Position numbers and translations under genes: made by a program | Source: Butyriboletus loyo | Taxonomy: Eukaryota; Basidiomycota; Agaricomycetes; Boletales; Boletaceae | Reading direction: 5' to 3' | DNA: 64,000 bases | Assembly (NCBI GenBank): GCA_038093515.1 | Contig: JBBPSI010000020.1 | Coordinates: 62,001-126,000 of the forward strand | Shown here: positions 11,501 through 21,450 of the stretch, piece after piece | Layout: each line of letters opens with the position of its first letter | Numbering within the stretch: the stretch's first letter is position 1 | The notes under the pieces: generated by a model | What the model saw: only the letters and a program-made list of their open reading frames with translations | Database searches by the model: none | What the model was told of the DNA's origin: nothing

Positions 11501-13423
11501 GACGGTCTCCAAGACTGAGATCACCACCGTACAGCAGCGTTATGACGAGCAGTCAAAGGAATTCATCTCCATTCAATCTCAAGTCGAGGAATGGAAACGT
11601 TCGGACACGACGAAGACGGAGCAGCTCGTGATCGCTCGCAAGGAGATCGAGCAACTCGGTGAGTCCTAAACAGCGAACACGAAACGTGATTCAGGGTGCT
11701 GACTCGTCCCGATAGATGAATTGAAGCGCGTCGTCACCACTCAAACGGAGGAACTCGAAGTTGTACGCAAGAAGCTCGAGGTGTCCGGTGCCTCGCGCGA
11801 GGAACTCGAGAAGATCCAGATCGACCTGTCCATCTCATCTTCTCGCGTCATCGAGCTCCAGCAGCTTTACAAGGCGCAGACGACGGAGCTCATCTCCGTT
11901 CGCAAGCAATTCGAGGCCACGCTGACGCTTGACGGAGGGAAGGATACCAGGGTTGCCGCGCTCAACGAACAGATCGAGCAATGGAAACGTTCGGACGCTG
12001 CTAAAGTGGAAGACCTCACGCGCGCACGCAGTGACATTGCACAACTCCAGAGCAGACTGTCCGTTTCCACCATCCAGATCGAGGGGCTCCACCAATATTA
12101 CGCTGAACAGATCGAGATCGTCAAGACGTCGTCGTCCACCGTGTCGGAGGAGTCGAGGAAAGTGTATCAAAAGATGACGACGGAAGTGAAGGACTACGGT
12201 GCGGTCATCAAGCTCACCGCTACGTTCGATGAATGGTTGCGCGCGGACGCCAAGAGAGCAGAGGAGTTGGCAGTCGAACTCGAGAAGCGAAGGAAGGAGA
12301 ACGAGGAGCTGCGAGAGCGTCTCATCACTCTCAAGGAGATATACGTCCGAGCGCCCGAACTCAAACAGATCTTCCAGTCCGAAACCGTCGAGATTCGTCA
12401 ACGTCACGAGGAGCAGTCGACAGCGGTCACGTCTGCCACCGTTGTAGAGCAATCTTCACAGTCCACCGTCGTAGAGCAATCTTCACAGTCGAGCGGCGTG
12501 CAGCTTTTCGTCACCCCAGCGGCTACACACACGGATGCGGCGATCGTCCAGGTGCTGCAGAAGCTCGATACGGAGATCCAGCAGACCGCCACATCCATGG
12601 CAGAGCGTCTGATCAAGGACTTCCGGCCTCGGACTGCCCATGCGACCCTCACGCAGGAACAAAGCTCTGCGGTGCATAGGGTCTCGGCGTCCATAGGCCA
12701 AAACTTGGTGGGCTTCTTGGGGAAGAAGGACCGCCAAGAAGTGGCCGTGTTCCTCCCGTTCGCGTTCCAAGCATACATCGCATACCACCTCCGCCCGCTG
12801 ATCTCCTCGTGGACCAGCGGGAAAGAGTGCAACGAGCTCATCGAAAAGACATACGAGCAACTGCAGAAATCAGGTCAGAGATTGAGCTCGTGAAATACCC
12901 AATAACGTGACGCTAACGAACGTGGATTTCAAAATTCACAGAGGCGCAAGCGATAGCGGGACGTTGGCGATCGCTCACGCGCACCTATATCTCTCCTGCG
13001 TGTCTGAGCGACCCGAAAACGCTCGTCTCAGCGATCGTGGCGGGACTTGCGGACATTGTCGTGGCAGCAGGTTGTGCCGCCTCTTTTTCTGCCGCCAAGT
13101 CCAAAATCTTGTCCCAGTTCGGGGAGAAGGTGACATCGATCATCTCGGTCGCTGGAGAGCTCAGCAAGATGATCGGGGAGGTCGTATCGGCCGATTTCGA
13201 AGTCTATTCCGTCCGTCCTTTGCACGCGTTCGAGGAAACGACGATGGAGGACGTGCGTGGTTCTGGTAAGAAGCAGGGCGCGACGACAGGCCAGCAAGTG
13301 CTGTGCGCGACGCAGTTGGGGATGACGAAGCGGACGCAACTGGAATCGGGCAAGAGCGAGACCTCGACGGTGGTCAAGGCCAAGGTCGTTCTGGAGGCTG
13401 TGGTGGAACATCATCTGGACTGA
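8560..13423 (+). CDS. large coiled-coil protein, six exons, about 1,524 residues
   Basis: Exons 8560-8631, 8682-8777, 8834-8921, 8980-11658, 11716-12873 and 12942-13423; all GT-AG, phases agree, 1,525 codons including stop. The first ~200 residues are acidic and low in structure. From about residue 200 to 1,250 the protein is heptad-rich coiled coil, dominated by a 77-residue repeat whose hallmark is EV.QWK..DA. The C-terminal ~270 residues are non-repetitive and mostly helical (LIKDFRPRTAHATLT, then WRSLTRTYISPACLSDPKTL, then ADIVVAAGCAASFSAAKSKI), ending in a Lys/Thr-rich tail. No ATPase, kinase or membrane domain is visible. A conserved-looking C-terminal domain after a long rod suggests a scaffold or tether; I do not recognise the family. 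A decayed copy of its 3' part lies inverted at 6188-6900. A long antisense frame over it is a shadow. Confidence 0.82.
9579..11636 (+). repeat. coding array of a 231 bp (77-residue, 11-heptad) repeat
   Basis: Units in exact register start at 9579, 9810, 10041, 10272 and 10503, spaced by exactly 231 bp. After a divergent stretch with a proline break, the register resumes at 10944, 11175 and 11406, again 231 bp apart. Each unit reads about: (T/K).EV..WK..DA, then QI......, then L...L....., then LQ.RYD.QS.E.VSVR.EL, then a second helix ending I.SL. 77 equals 11 heptads, so each unit is one uninterrupted coiled-coil segment. Looser copies continue into the next exon (IEQWKRSDAAK near residue 1,050). 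Confidence 0.85.
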
Positions 13424-13727
13424 CTAGGACCGACTCTGCCGGGGCCCGGGGATAATGGCAGAGGGTCTGTTTTCCACACGACGAGCACTTACGTCGTTGA
13501 TCTATGGCGCAGTGTCACTCGTCGCTAGAATAGTTTCATCCGGTTTTGGTACGATATCATTTGTTGTGGATAATATCTCTGTTTTCTTTTTCTTTTCGTC
13601 ACAGTTTGTGCTTGTAATCGTCCTCGTCATTTGTGTTCGGTAATACCCATCGTGTTTGATTTTGATGTTTTCGGTACGGTGTGATTCGGTTTCAGCCGGG
13701 TCGATCTTTTATGTGTGTGTTTCTGGC
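13424..13727. other. spacer between convergent transcription units
   Basis: Downstream of the coiled-coil stop. It has T-rich stretches typical of a fungal 3' UTR and no supported gene. Confidence 0.3.
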
Positions 13728-15661
13728 TAAGATCGGCACTGGGGACGTCGAGACCGAATCCGTTGCCTTGGTGCTTCCAGGGGAGGCGGGTCGACGTGGA
13801 ACGTGATAACATCAGCTAGCAGGGATGCGACGTCAGAGGGGTTGGCGATGAGACTATTGAACCACGCGTCCAGTTGATCCTATACAAGCCAGCCGTATAC
13901 GAAACGACCCATGCAATCCGTATCCACCACGCGGCACTGGCACACCTCGAAGTCCGTTGTCAAACCTACCGTCTCGTGGTTCGAGTCGTGAATATCGTAT
14001 ACGGAGAAAAGATCCGCAGGGTCTACGATCGTCGCACCGAGCTCTTTGAGTGAGAGTGTCGAGGGCCTGCTCAAAGGTTGTTTTGGTTGGCAGGGCATGT
14101 AATGCTTTGATGCGAGGCTCTTAAGAACACCGAGATGTTGAGGTAGCGACGGCAGAAAGGCCAGATGATGAACAAGTAATCGAAGAGACGCTTCATGTGC
14201 TAGAAGCGTCGAAGTGTGCCGGAAATCTTCGGCCGCACGAATCCATGCCGTAGCGGCAGACAGATTGATGGAAGACACCACTTGGGACTCATCTACCAAC
14301 TTAGCATGAATACTGAATAACTCTTCCTTGTCCTTTAACTGACTTGAACATGTGAATCGAGTACGAAGGTAGTGTGTAAGATTCTCCAATCAATCCGATC
14401 GATTAGGGTGGCCTGGCGGACGATGCGCTAGTGTATCCCGGCCAACGTCAATTGCCTCATTGAAGTCCTCCATTGCTCCTAGATGGTTATAGCGAGTAAA
14501 GTAATATGCTGCGAGGTTATTTAAAGCCATCGTCCGATCTGGGTGTCCCGGCTGGCAAAGCGCGAGTGCATCTCGGTTGACAACAATGGCCTTGTCGATG
14601 TCCTCTACTGCTCCGAGTCGGTTGTATCGAATAAAGAGACAAGTTGCAAAGTTGTTCAAACACATTGACAGATTTGGGAGCCCTGTTGGGAAAAGTGCTA
14701 ATGTATCTATCTTGGTCGAGGACAATGGCCTCGTTGAAGTCCTCCATGCTCTCGAGCTGCTCATACCGAGTCGAGAGATGGGTTGCAAGATTGATCAAAA
14801 ATGTTGACCGATCCTGGTTTCCTGGTGGGCAATGTACCAGTGCATCTCGGGTGAGAACAATGGCCTCATTGAGGTTCTCCATTGTCCCGAGTTGCTTGTA
14901 CCGAGTCCAGAGACGAACTGCAAGGTTGCTCGAAGACATTGGCCGATCAGGACGCCCTGGTAGGCAATGTACTAGTACATCTCGGGCGAGAATAATGGCC
15001 TCGCTGAGATCTCCCAATTCCCCGAGCCGGTCGTACCGAGTGGAGGGATGATTTGCAAGGTTGTTCGAAGATAACAGTCAACCCGGCGGGCAAAGCACCA
15101 GCGCGTCTCGGGCAAGAGCGATGGCCTCATTGAGGTCCTCCATTTTCCCAAGCTGCCTGTACCGATCGGAGAGACCATTTGCAATGTTGCGCAAGGACAC
15201 AGGCCGATACGGGTGCCCCGGTGAGCAAAGCGTTAGTGCTTCGCGGGCAAGAACAATGGCCTCGTTGAGGTCCTCTATTTCTCCGAGCCGCCTGTACCTA
15301 GTGGGAGATCATTAGCAAGGTTGTTTCAAAAAGAGGCGGATCGATCCATATCGCTGGGTGGGTGGCGTTCCAGGCCTCGCCGAGATCTATCGTCACCCCG
15401 AGCTGTTTGTACCTATGCCGGAGATGATTTGCAAGCAAAGTCAAGGCGGTAGCTCGCTTGGGGTCCCCGGGTGGGCAAAGTTCCAATGCTTCGCGACCTA
15501 GGATGGTCCCCTCGTCGATGCAATTGGACCCGTTTCCTCGCTGAAACTCGGCGACTAGCAAATTTACCCGTGAATGCAGCTGTGAAACTGGTAGGCACAC
15601 TATTCCGCTGCTCTCTACACTGACGCTGTGACAGCAAGAGACACGTACCTCTTGAATCCAT
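13728..15661 (-). pseudogene. TPR pseudogene, paralog of the TPR-CHAT gene, with a different 3' end
   Basis: Starts with an ATG at 15661 (MDSR), a short intron matching the intact paralog, then QLHSRVNLLVAEFQRGNGSN and degenerate 45-residue TPR units such as DLSEAIILARDVLVHCLPGR. Several frameshifts break the TPR block near 15330, 14650 and 14390. It continues with the post-TPR linker (KDKEELFSIHAKLVDESQVV, then AATAWIRAAEDF). After KSLASKHYMP the CHAT domain is missing. Instead an unrelated tail follows (ELGATIVDPADLFSVYDIHD, then MGRFVYGWLV, an in-frame TAG, then DQLDAWFNSLIANPSDVASL). So it is a truncated TPR gene joined to another sequence and then inactivated. Confidence 0.75.
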
Positions 15662-16189
15662 GTGGACTGATCAAACTTGGTACAATGCGAGAACGCTGGA
15701 ACGTCGTGTGCTAAGGCCGGAACCAACTTAAAGGCGACGACTCGGATACACAGCTTTAAACTAGACCGCAGACAAGCTTGCGAATGCCAAAACGAAGAAA
15801 GAGGGCGGTATGAAACAGGAGAGCGAGGCAGTTCTGAGAAGCAAGACATGGCAAATGAGTCCATCATCGAAAAGCGCAAGCGATGTGTAGCACTTTCTAT
15901 TGAGGGGCGGGAGCGGAAAAAACGAAAAGGTGAAAACAAAAGCAAATCGAGTCACCAAAGATCAATTCAGTGTAACGAATCCCAAAAAAAAAACCTTTGT
16001 CCTGCCAGGTCCGCCATACGCCAGGTCCGCCATAACTTTCTGAGCCCCATCTTTAGACAAAATCCTCCCCGTGTTTATCTCCAAAAACCAGAACTTGAGG
16101 TGAAATGTTGATACCGGATCAGATAGCAATTCCGACGAGTACAAACACAGCGGAGAAAGAGTAGCTAATAGCAACACGATGATATAAAA

Positions 16190-19000
16190 CTAGGCACCGA
16201 GATGTACATAAAGAACGCGTTGATCGAATGGTATATCCACCAATTTTTTCATCGTCTTGTGGAGCGCGAATGCTGCACAGGTATGATCAAGACGGCCCGA
16301 CTCGTCCTTTATGCTGTCATAAAACGTCGACGCGATCTTGTCCGTCTCACCATCGTCCACAGCCCACATCGTCCCGACGACAGAACGGAACCCAGCAAAC
16401 TGCATCGCCGACGCGAGATGAATCACCTCGTCCAAGATCTCCTTGTCTCCAACAGTTGTATGAGAGGCGGAGAGGTACGCGAATTCTGGATTCTCCAAAT
16501 CGCACCGAATGATATGCTCGATCGTAAAGTGTCCGTCGTCGAGAACGAACGCGGACTCGAACGGTTGTTTCTGGTTTGGGAGACCATGACATGCAAGATG
16601 GACCCATTCGTTCCTTCTGAGCTCTTGAGAGACTCGGGAAATGCAGGATTCGGGACCCTCGATGCGCGTGAATGTGGTGAGACCATTGACGCGCTGATCG
16701 ATGTTGGCTAGTTCGGTGCCAACAGAAACGAGTTCACTCGCGCCGCCGGCTTTCGCTTGACCTATGGCAACAAAGCGCTTCTTATCAATCGTAGAATCTG
16801 GTGGACTGGGCTGTCTAGCACGAATGAGAGAGGCGAGGGTGGGAGTGTAAGACGAGACGTAGATATCAGCGAGATTCTGTTGACCCTGTCTATACGGACC
16901 GGCGGCGTGCAAAGGGAGAAGAGAGAACTCGGCGGTCGGGCACCACCAGATGCGCGACTGACATGGGCAGACCGTCTGGAGGAATTTAACGATGGGGGAA
17001 ACGACCTGATCCCAGAGTTCGCGCAAGATGAGAGCGAGCTCTCTCGTCACGTCAGCCCACTTCGCGCGCATAGTCAAGGTACGAAGCTCTGAGGACAGAT
17101 CTTGAATGCGAGTTTCTGTGATTGCCAATGGGATGTGAACGGGACCCTGGTCGACTAAGACAACAAGGGCATCACAACTATACTGGCTCACATTCACGAT
17201 AATGACAGGTCCACAACTGGCAGCGCATTGGAGATCTGAGAAAGGCGGGGGTAAAAGGAAACGTGAGAGACCGGGCAGGTTACGAATATCGGTCACGATT
17301 CTTTGCAATTCAAGGTTGAGATTGCACATCCGATCATGTTGATCTGCACCAGGCGAATCGAGAACATTGCGAATGTGCGAGGTCAGCTCCGTGAACTCGT
17401 TTGCCAGTGTCCTTCCTGCCGGGCCAGATGCTATGACATTGTCAAGTGGAGAACGGAGGCGGGTGAACTGGTTCCAAAATGCACCCCGACCTTGTTCGAG
17501 AAGTTCAACCGCACTGGCGGGAGCGCATCTACGAAGACAGGCTGAGAACGCATCCACTGCAAGGGACGACGTAAGGTCCTTGAGCAGGAAAAGATGTTGG
17601 GGTAATGATGGCAGAGTAGCCAGATAATGAACGAGTAAGCGAAGATATGTTTCATAGGCGAGAAGTGTGGTGGGATGCTCGAACTCTTCGGCTGCATGTA
17701 TCCATGCTCTAGTGACAGAGAGATTATCTAAAGACACCATTTGCGGCACATGTGCCAGCTCAGCGTAGAGACTAAACAGCTCTTCTTGATCCTCTACCTT
17801 AGGTGGCCGTGTGAACCGAGTGCGAAGCCCGGCTGCGAGACATTGGAGTGAATGCGCTCGACGAGGATGTCCAGGTGGGAAAATGCACAACGCTTCTCGG
17901 TTGAGGGCAATGGCCTCGTCGAGGTCCTGAGTTGTCCCGTATTGCTTGTACCGAGTGGAGAGACTATCTGCAAGGTTGTTCAAAGAGGTGGACCGAAGAT
18001 GGTGCCCCAGTGGGCGGAGTTCAAGTGCTTCGCGACCAAGGACTATGGCCTCCCCAAGATCCTCCGTCCTCCTCAGCTGCTCGTACCGATTGGAGAGATG
18101 ATTTGCGAGGTTGTTTAACGACAGCGACCGACCTGGGTGCCCTCGTGGGCGAAGTTCCAGTGCTTGTCGTCCAAGAATAATGGTCATGTCAAGATCCTCT
18201 ATCTCCCTCAGCTTCTCGTACCGAGCAGCAAGGCCAGCTGCTAGGTTGTTCAGCGACATTGACCGATGAGGATGGCCCGGGGGGCGGAGTTCCAGTGCTT
18301 CTCGGTCGAGGATAACAGCCTCGTTGAGGTCCTCCATTGCTCCAAGTTGGTTGTACCGAATAAAGAGACGAACTGCAAGGTTATTCAAAGACATCGATCG
18401 ATCAGAGTCACCCAGCAGGCTAAGCACCAGTGCATCTCGGTCGAGAACAATGGCCTCATTGAGGTCGTCGATTACACCACGCTGCTTATAGCGAACGGAG
18501 AGAATTTCTGCAAGGCTGTTCAGAGCTGTCGAGCGATCCGGATGTCCTGGTGGGCAGAGTTTCACTGCTTCTTGGCAAAGGACAATGGCCTCGTTGAAGT
18601 CTTGCATTGACCCAAGCTGCTCGTAACGAGTGACGAGATCAGCTACTAGATTGATCAGAGATATTGACCGATCCAGGTGGCCCAGTGGACGGAGTTCCAG
18701 TGCTTCTCGGTTGCAGGCAACGGCCTCGTCGAGGTCCGTCATCGCTCCGAGCTGGTCGTAACGATCACTGAGATGACTTGCAAGGGAACTCAAAGAGATG
18801 GATCTCTTAGGGTGGTCAGGTCGGCGGAGTTCCAGCGCTCCGCGATCGAGGACGATCGCCTCGTCGATGTAATTGCGCCCGCCTCCTTGCTTAAACTTGG
18901 CGACAAGGGAGTCTGCCTGTGAATGCAACTGTCGAACTGGTGGACACATCATTCCGCTGTTCTCCATGCCGACAGAGAGACAAATACCTTTTGGATCCAT
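16190..19000 (-). CDS. TPR-CHAT protein (caspase-like fold) with Ser at the catalytic Cys position, about 919 residues
   Basis: Two exons are preferred: 19000-18988 (ATG GAT CCA AAA G) and 18936-16190. The 51-nt intron has a counterpart at the same place in the neighbouring pseudogene. Because 51 is a multiple of three, retention would also stay in frame, and an open frame runs up to an ATG at 19162, so the start is not certain. Eight 45-residue TPR units (consensus LDEAI.L.REALELRPPGHP, then RS.SLNNLA..L..RY.QLG) are followed by a helical linker and a C-terminal CHAT domain. The domain has NEWVHLACHGLPNQ (catalytic His) and PEFAYLSASHTTVGDKE, where the family normally has Cys in 'LSAC'. CHAT proteases are clan CD relatives of caspases and separase; fungal TPR-CHATs are tied to non-self recognition and cell death. 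Here protease activity is doubtful. Confidence 0.85.
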   Translation of the reverse strand: MDPKGICLSVGMENSGMMCPPVRQLHSQADSLVAKFKQGGGRNYIDEAIVLDRGALELRRPDHPKRSISLSSLASHLSDRYDQLGAMTDLDEAVACNREALELRPLGHLDRSISLINLVADLVTRYEQLGSMQDFNEAIVLCQEAVKLCPPGHPDRSTALNSLAEILSVRYKQRGVIDDLNEAIVLDRDALVLSLLGDSDRSMSLNNLAVRLFIRYNQLGAMEDLNEAVILDREALELRPPGHPHRSMSLNNLAAGLAARYEKLREIEDLDMTIILGRQALELRPRGHPGRSLSLNNLANHLSNRYEQLRRTEDLGEAIVLGREALELRPLGHHLRSTSLNNLADSLSTRYKQYGTTQDLDEAIALNREALCIFPPGHPRRAHSLQCLAAGLRTRFTRPPKVEDQEELFSLYAELAHVPQMVSLDNLSVTRAWIHAAEEFEHPTTLLAYETYLRLLVHYLATLPSLPQHLFLLKDLTSSLAVDAFSACLRRCAPASAVELLEQGRGAFWNQFTRLRSPLDNVIASGPAGRTLANEFTELTSHIRNVLDSPGADQHDRMCNLNLELQRIVTDIRNLPGLSRFLLPPPFSDLQCAASCGPVIIVNVSQYSCDALVVLVDQGPVHIPLAITETRIQDLSSELRTLTMRAKWADVTRELALILRELWDQVVSPIVKFLQTVCPCQSRIWWCPTAEFSLLPLHAAGPYRQGQQNLADIYVSSYTPTLASLIRARQPSPPDSTIDKKRFVAIGQAKAGGASELVSVGTELANIDQRVNGLTTFTRIEGPESCISRVSQELRRNEWVHLACHGLPNQKQPFESAFVLDDGHFTIEHIIRCDLENPEFAYLSASHTTVGDKEILDEVIHLASAMQFAGFRSVVGTMWAVDDGETDKIASTFYDSIKDESGRLDHTCAAFALHKTMKKLVDIPFDQRVLYVHLGA

Positions 19001-19690
19001 TGGGCTGACAGAACTCGAATCAGTACCGATGGTTTGACAAAAACGCGGAAACGTTGTGAGCGCGGGCCGGGACCAAAAAGGGGACGATGTACATCTTTCA
19101 CTCCACCTAGACACCGCATGGACCTTTTTGGGGCGAACATCCACTGTGGAAAGGCCACCCACACCCTCGCAACTAACTACCCTGCTTCTCTTCAGAATAG
19201 GCCTCTCTTCCTCGTTCGCCGCATTCGCGGCAAGATGTGGGGAAAACTTGAACCCACATGCGATAGAACATAATCATCGTCCTCAACCATGCATCCCCCG
19301 ATTTCTCCGTCGCCTGTTTCAACCTCGTTGCAACCTCCCAAAACGACGTCAACGCCAAGACACTACCCACATCACCACCACGAGCGCATCCTACCAGACC
19401 ACCCCGAGAACGCGTGACATTTGTGTTCGTTCTGAGTGATGTGGCTCGCAAACCGTGTGTGCTGATGAAGCGGAAGAGGGTTAAATGTCGGTTTGAAACG
19501 CCAGAAAAGCGGACGATGCGGCCTGCTTTGAGGTAGTGGGCGTGGGTGGGAAGCCTTCGAGAATAACGCAGACGTAATGGTGTACTGCATCGTGGAGATG
19601 TACATCTCAAACGATCAATGTTGGGTAGTCTACCCCACAAAGGACAGAAATCGGAAATAAAATAAAAATAAAAATAAAAAAAACGATCAA
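19001..19690. other. upstream region of the TPR-CHAT gene
   Basis: Contains an A-rich run (AAATAAAATAAAAAT type) near 19655-19682. No gene is supported. The long minus-strand frame crossing it extends from the unassigned frame upstream through non-coding DNA. Confidence 0.3.
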
Positions 19691-19699
19691 TGTTACCTC

Positions 19700-20415
19700 T
19701 GCCTGGTGGATACACCACCACGGGACGAGAGTGAGAACCCGCTTTGGCGTGCCGAAAGCCCTCGACAATGATGCCTTCTTCTAGGGGGCCAGCAGAGGGT
19801 GCATTTGTGATGCGAAGGGACGTAGTGCCATTTATCCACTGAGAGAGGACATCCTTCGTACCCCCCGCAATTCCCGGAGACCACGGTATAAGATGCATCG
19901 ATCCTTTATACGAATTTGCGGGCTTGTCGACCAATTCGCTCGAAAAGCTTGCGAGTGATGACATGTAGAAGAGAATAGCAAATTTCGAATCGAGTCGCGA
20001 TGGTAGACAACGTTGGAAAAATCACGCAATAATGCCTGCTTGAGTGGAGGCATGGCGAGGAGTCAGTGAGGTTGATGGGGCAGGACGCAGACATGAGAAA
20101 ACCGTGGAGGTCAATGTTGACGAAAAGCCTAGGGCTCCAGGAACATAAGTTTCTTGTTGTGGAACTGAGTTCGTTGAAATGGGTCAAAGCAAGGTCGGGG
20201 TAATGTTGGATACGAAATTATGTACCTCTGAAATCAATGACCCATTCGTATGGATGGGATAGCATATCGTCTATCGTCTTCGGATGAAAGTTGCCTATGG
20301 TCTCTGAGTAGCAGAGCCTTGACGACGAATCCAGTGCTGCGAGTACACGGTGTAACCATCGGTGGACCAGCGAACGCTGGGTTGAAGCGACTGCGGCGGT
20401 AGTTGGTGACAACAG
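19700..20415 (-). other. possible unassigned minus-strand gene or relic
   Basis: Minus-strand segments with coding-like composition in three frames: HPKTIDDMLSHPYEWVIDF near 20240, followed by a possible GTACAT donor; LLRDFSNVVYHRDSIRNLLF near 20010; and GGTKDVLSQWINGTTSLRIT near 19840. I could not join them into one consistent model and do not recognise a family. Most likely a decayed gene. Confidence 0.25.
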
Positions 20416-21339
20416 TTAACTGACCATCCCACTGAGCAAAGACTGTCCCGGGGACATTCGCAAGTGGAACGTCTACTAAACGTTCACCAGTAACGCCAGT
20501 AACAGACGAGTCCCGACAACCATGATCGTTGTAGGGTCACGTGACGACTACTGTCATGGTCTCAACTCTCAAGATCTCACCATCACCTTGAGTACTCTTC
20601 TCTGAGTTCTGTTCCACGGCCTGGTCACTCCTTCGATTTAGTTCGACGTTGCCTACAGCGTCACCACATACGTTTCGTGAGTTTCTCCGTCGTCCTCAGA
20701 CCATCTTTTGTCTAGGGTTCCAATCCCCAACTATTGCTATCATTGTCATCGTCATCCACATCGCAGTTCGCTGGATTCCATGCCGTCAATAGACCGCGGA
20801 CGATGCTTATTCCATACAGACCACGTCAATATTCTACCAGAACATGGTAGACGAGTCCCGTTGATTGGATCGTACCCGCGCAGCGCTTGCGCCGCATGAG
20901 ACAATGAAGTTGGCCAAGATACCATCCGAAGTTCGTTCTATCGAGGTTGGGGGGATGCGTTCGGCCCAGCTGTGCAATCGGATACGAGCATATAGAAAAA
21001 GACAACATCGATGGTGGGCCACCTGTGGTCACGGGCACGGAGGCGAGATAATTATGCCATGCATTGCCCTAGGCAAGACCTTTCCATAGACCTGCCACTT
21101 CAGCACATGACTATCACAGGATGTTCCCTCCTTCACAGTTTTCTCAACACGACGAGGCCATGTATGCACCGTTGTGATGACTGGATCGCATCCCGCTCGT
21201 CAGAAGTAGTCGGTCGTGTGTACACAGGGCTTCCGTCGTCGAGCTTTCGTGGCCAGGCCCGACGATCAGATGTTTCATATACTTGAACCTCATACAGCGC
21301 TCCAGGTTCAGACGGACTGATCAGTGATCACCAGAGTAC
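20416..21339. other. intergenic DNA, nothing recognised
   Basis: Short open frames only, without motifs or splice-consistent extension. Confidence 0.3.
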
Positions 21340-21450
21340 ATGCACCATTGATACATTGATCAAACGGCATCCTCGCTGGCTCCATTGTCTTGTGGAACAC
21401 GGGTATGATCCAGAGGACCCAATTCGTCCATCATATACGTATCTTGTATA
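21340..21450 (-). pseudogene. short relic of the C-terminal end of a CHAT domain
   Basis: The minus strand reads DELGPLDHT in one frame and then FHKTMEPARMPFDQ in another. They match DESGRLDHT and LHKTMKKLVDIPFDQ of the intact TPR-CHAT gene in the same order and spacing, with frame breaks between. The nucleotide strings TCTTGTGGA and GGTATGATC also agree with 16255-16290. It is small, so chance cannot be fully excluded. Confidence 0.5.

Noticed and set aside
19173..19964. 263-codon minus-strand frame as one gene
   Set aside because: Runs through the A-rich upstream region of TPR-CHAT with no homology; at most its first ~95 codons belong to an unassigned relic.
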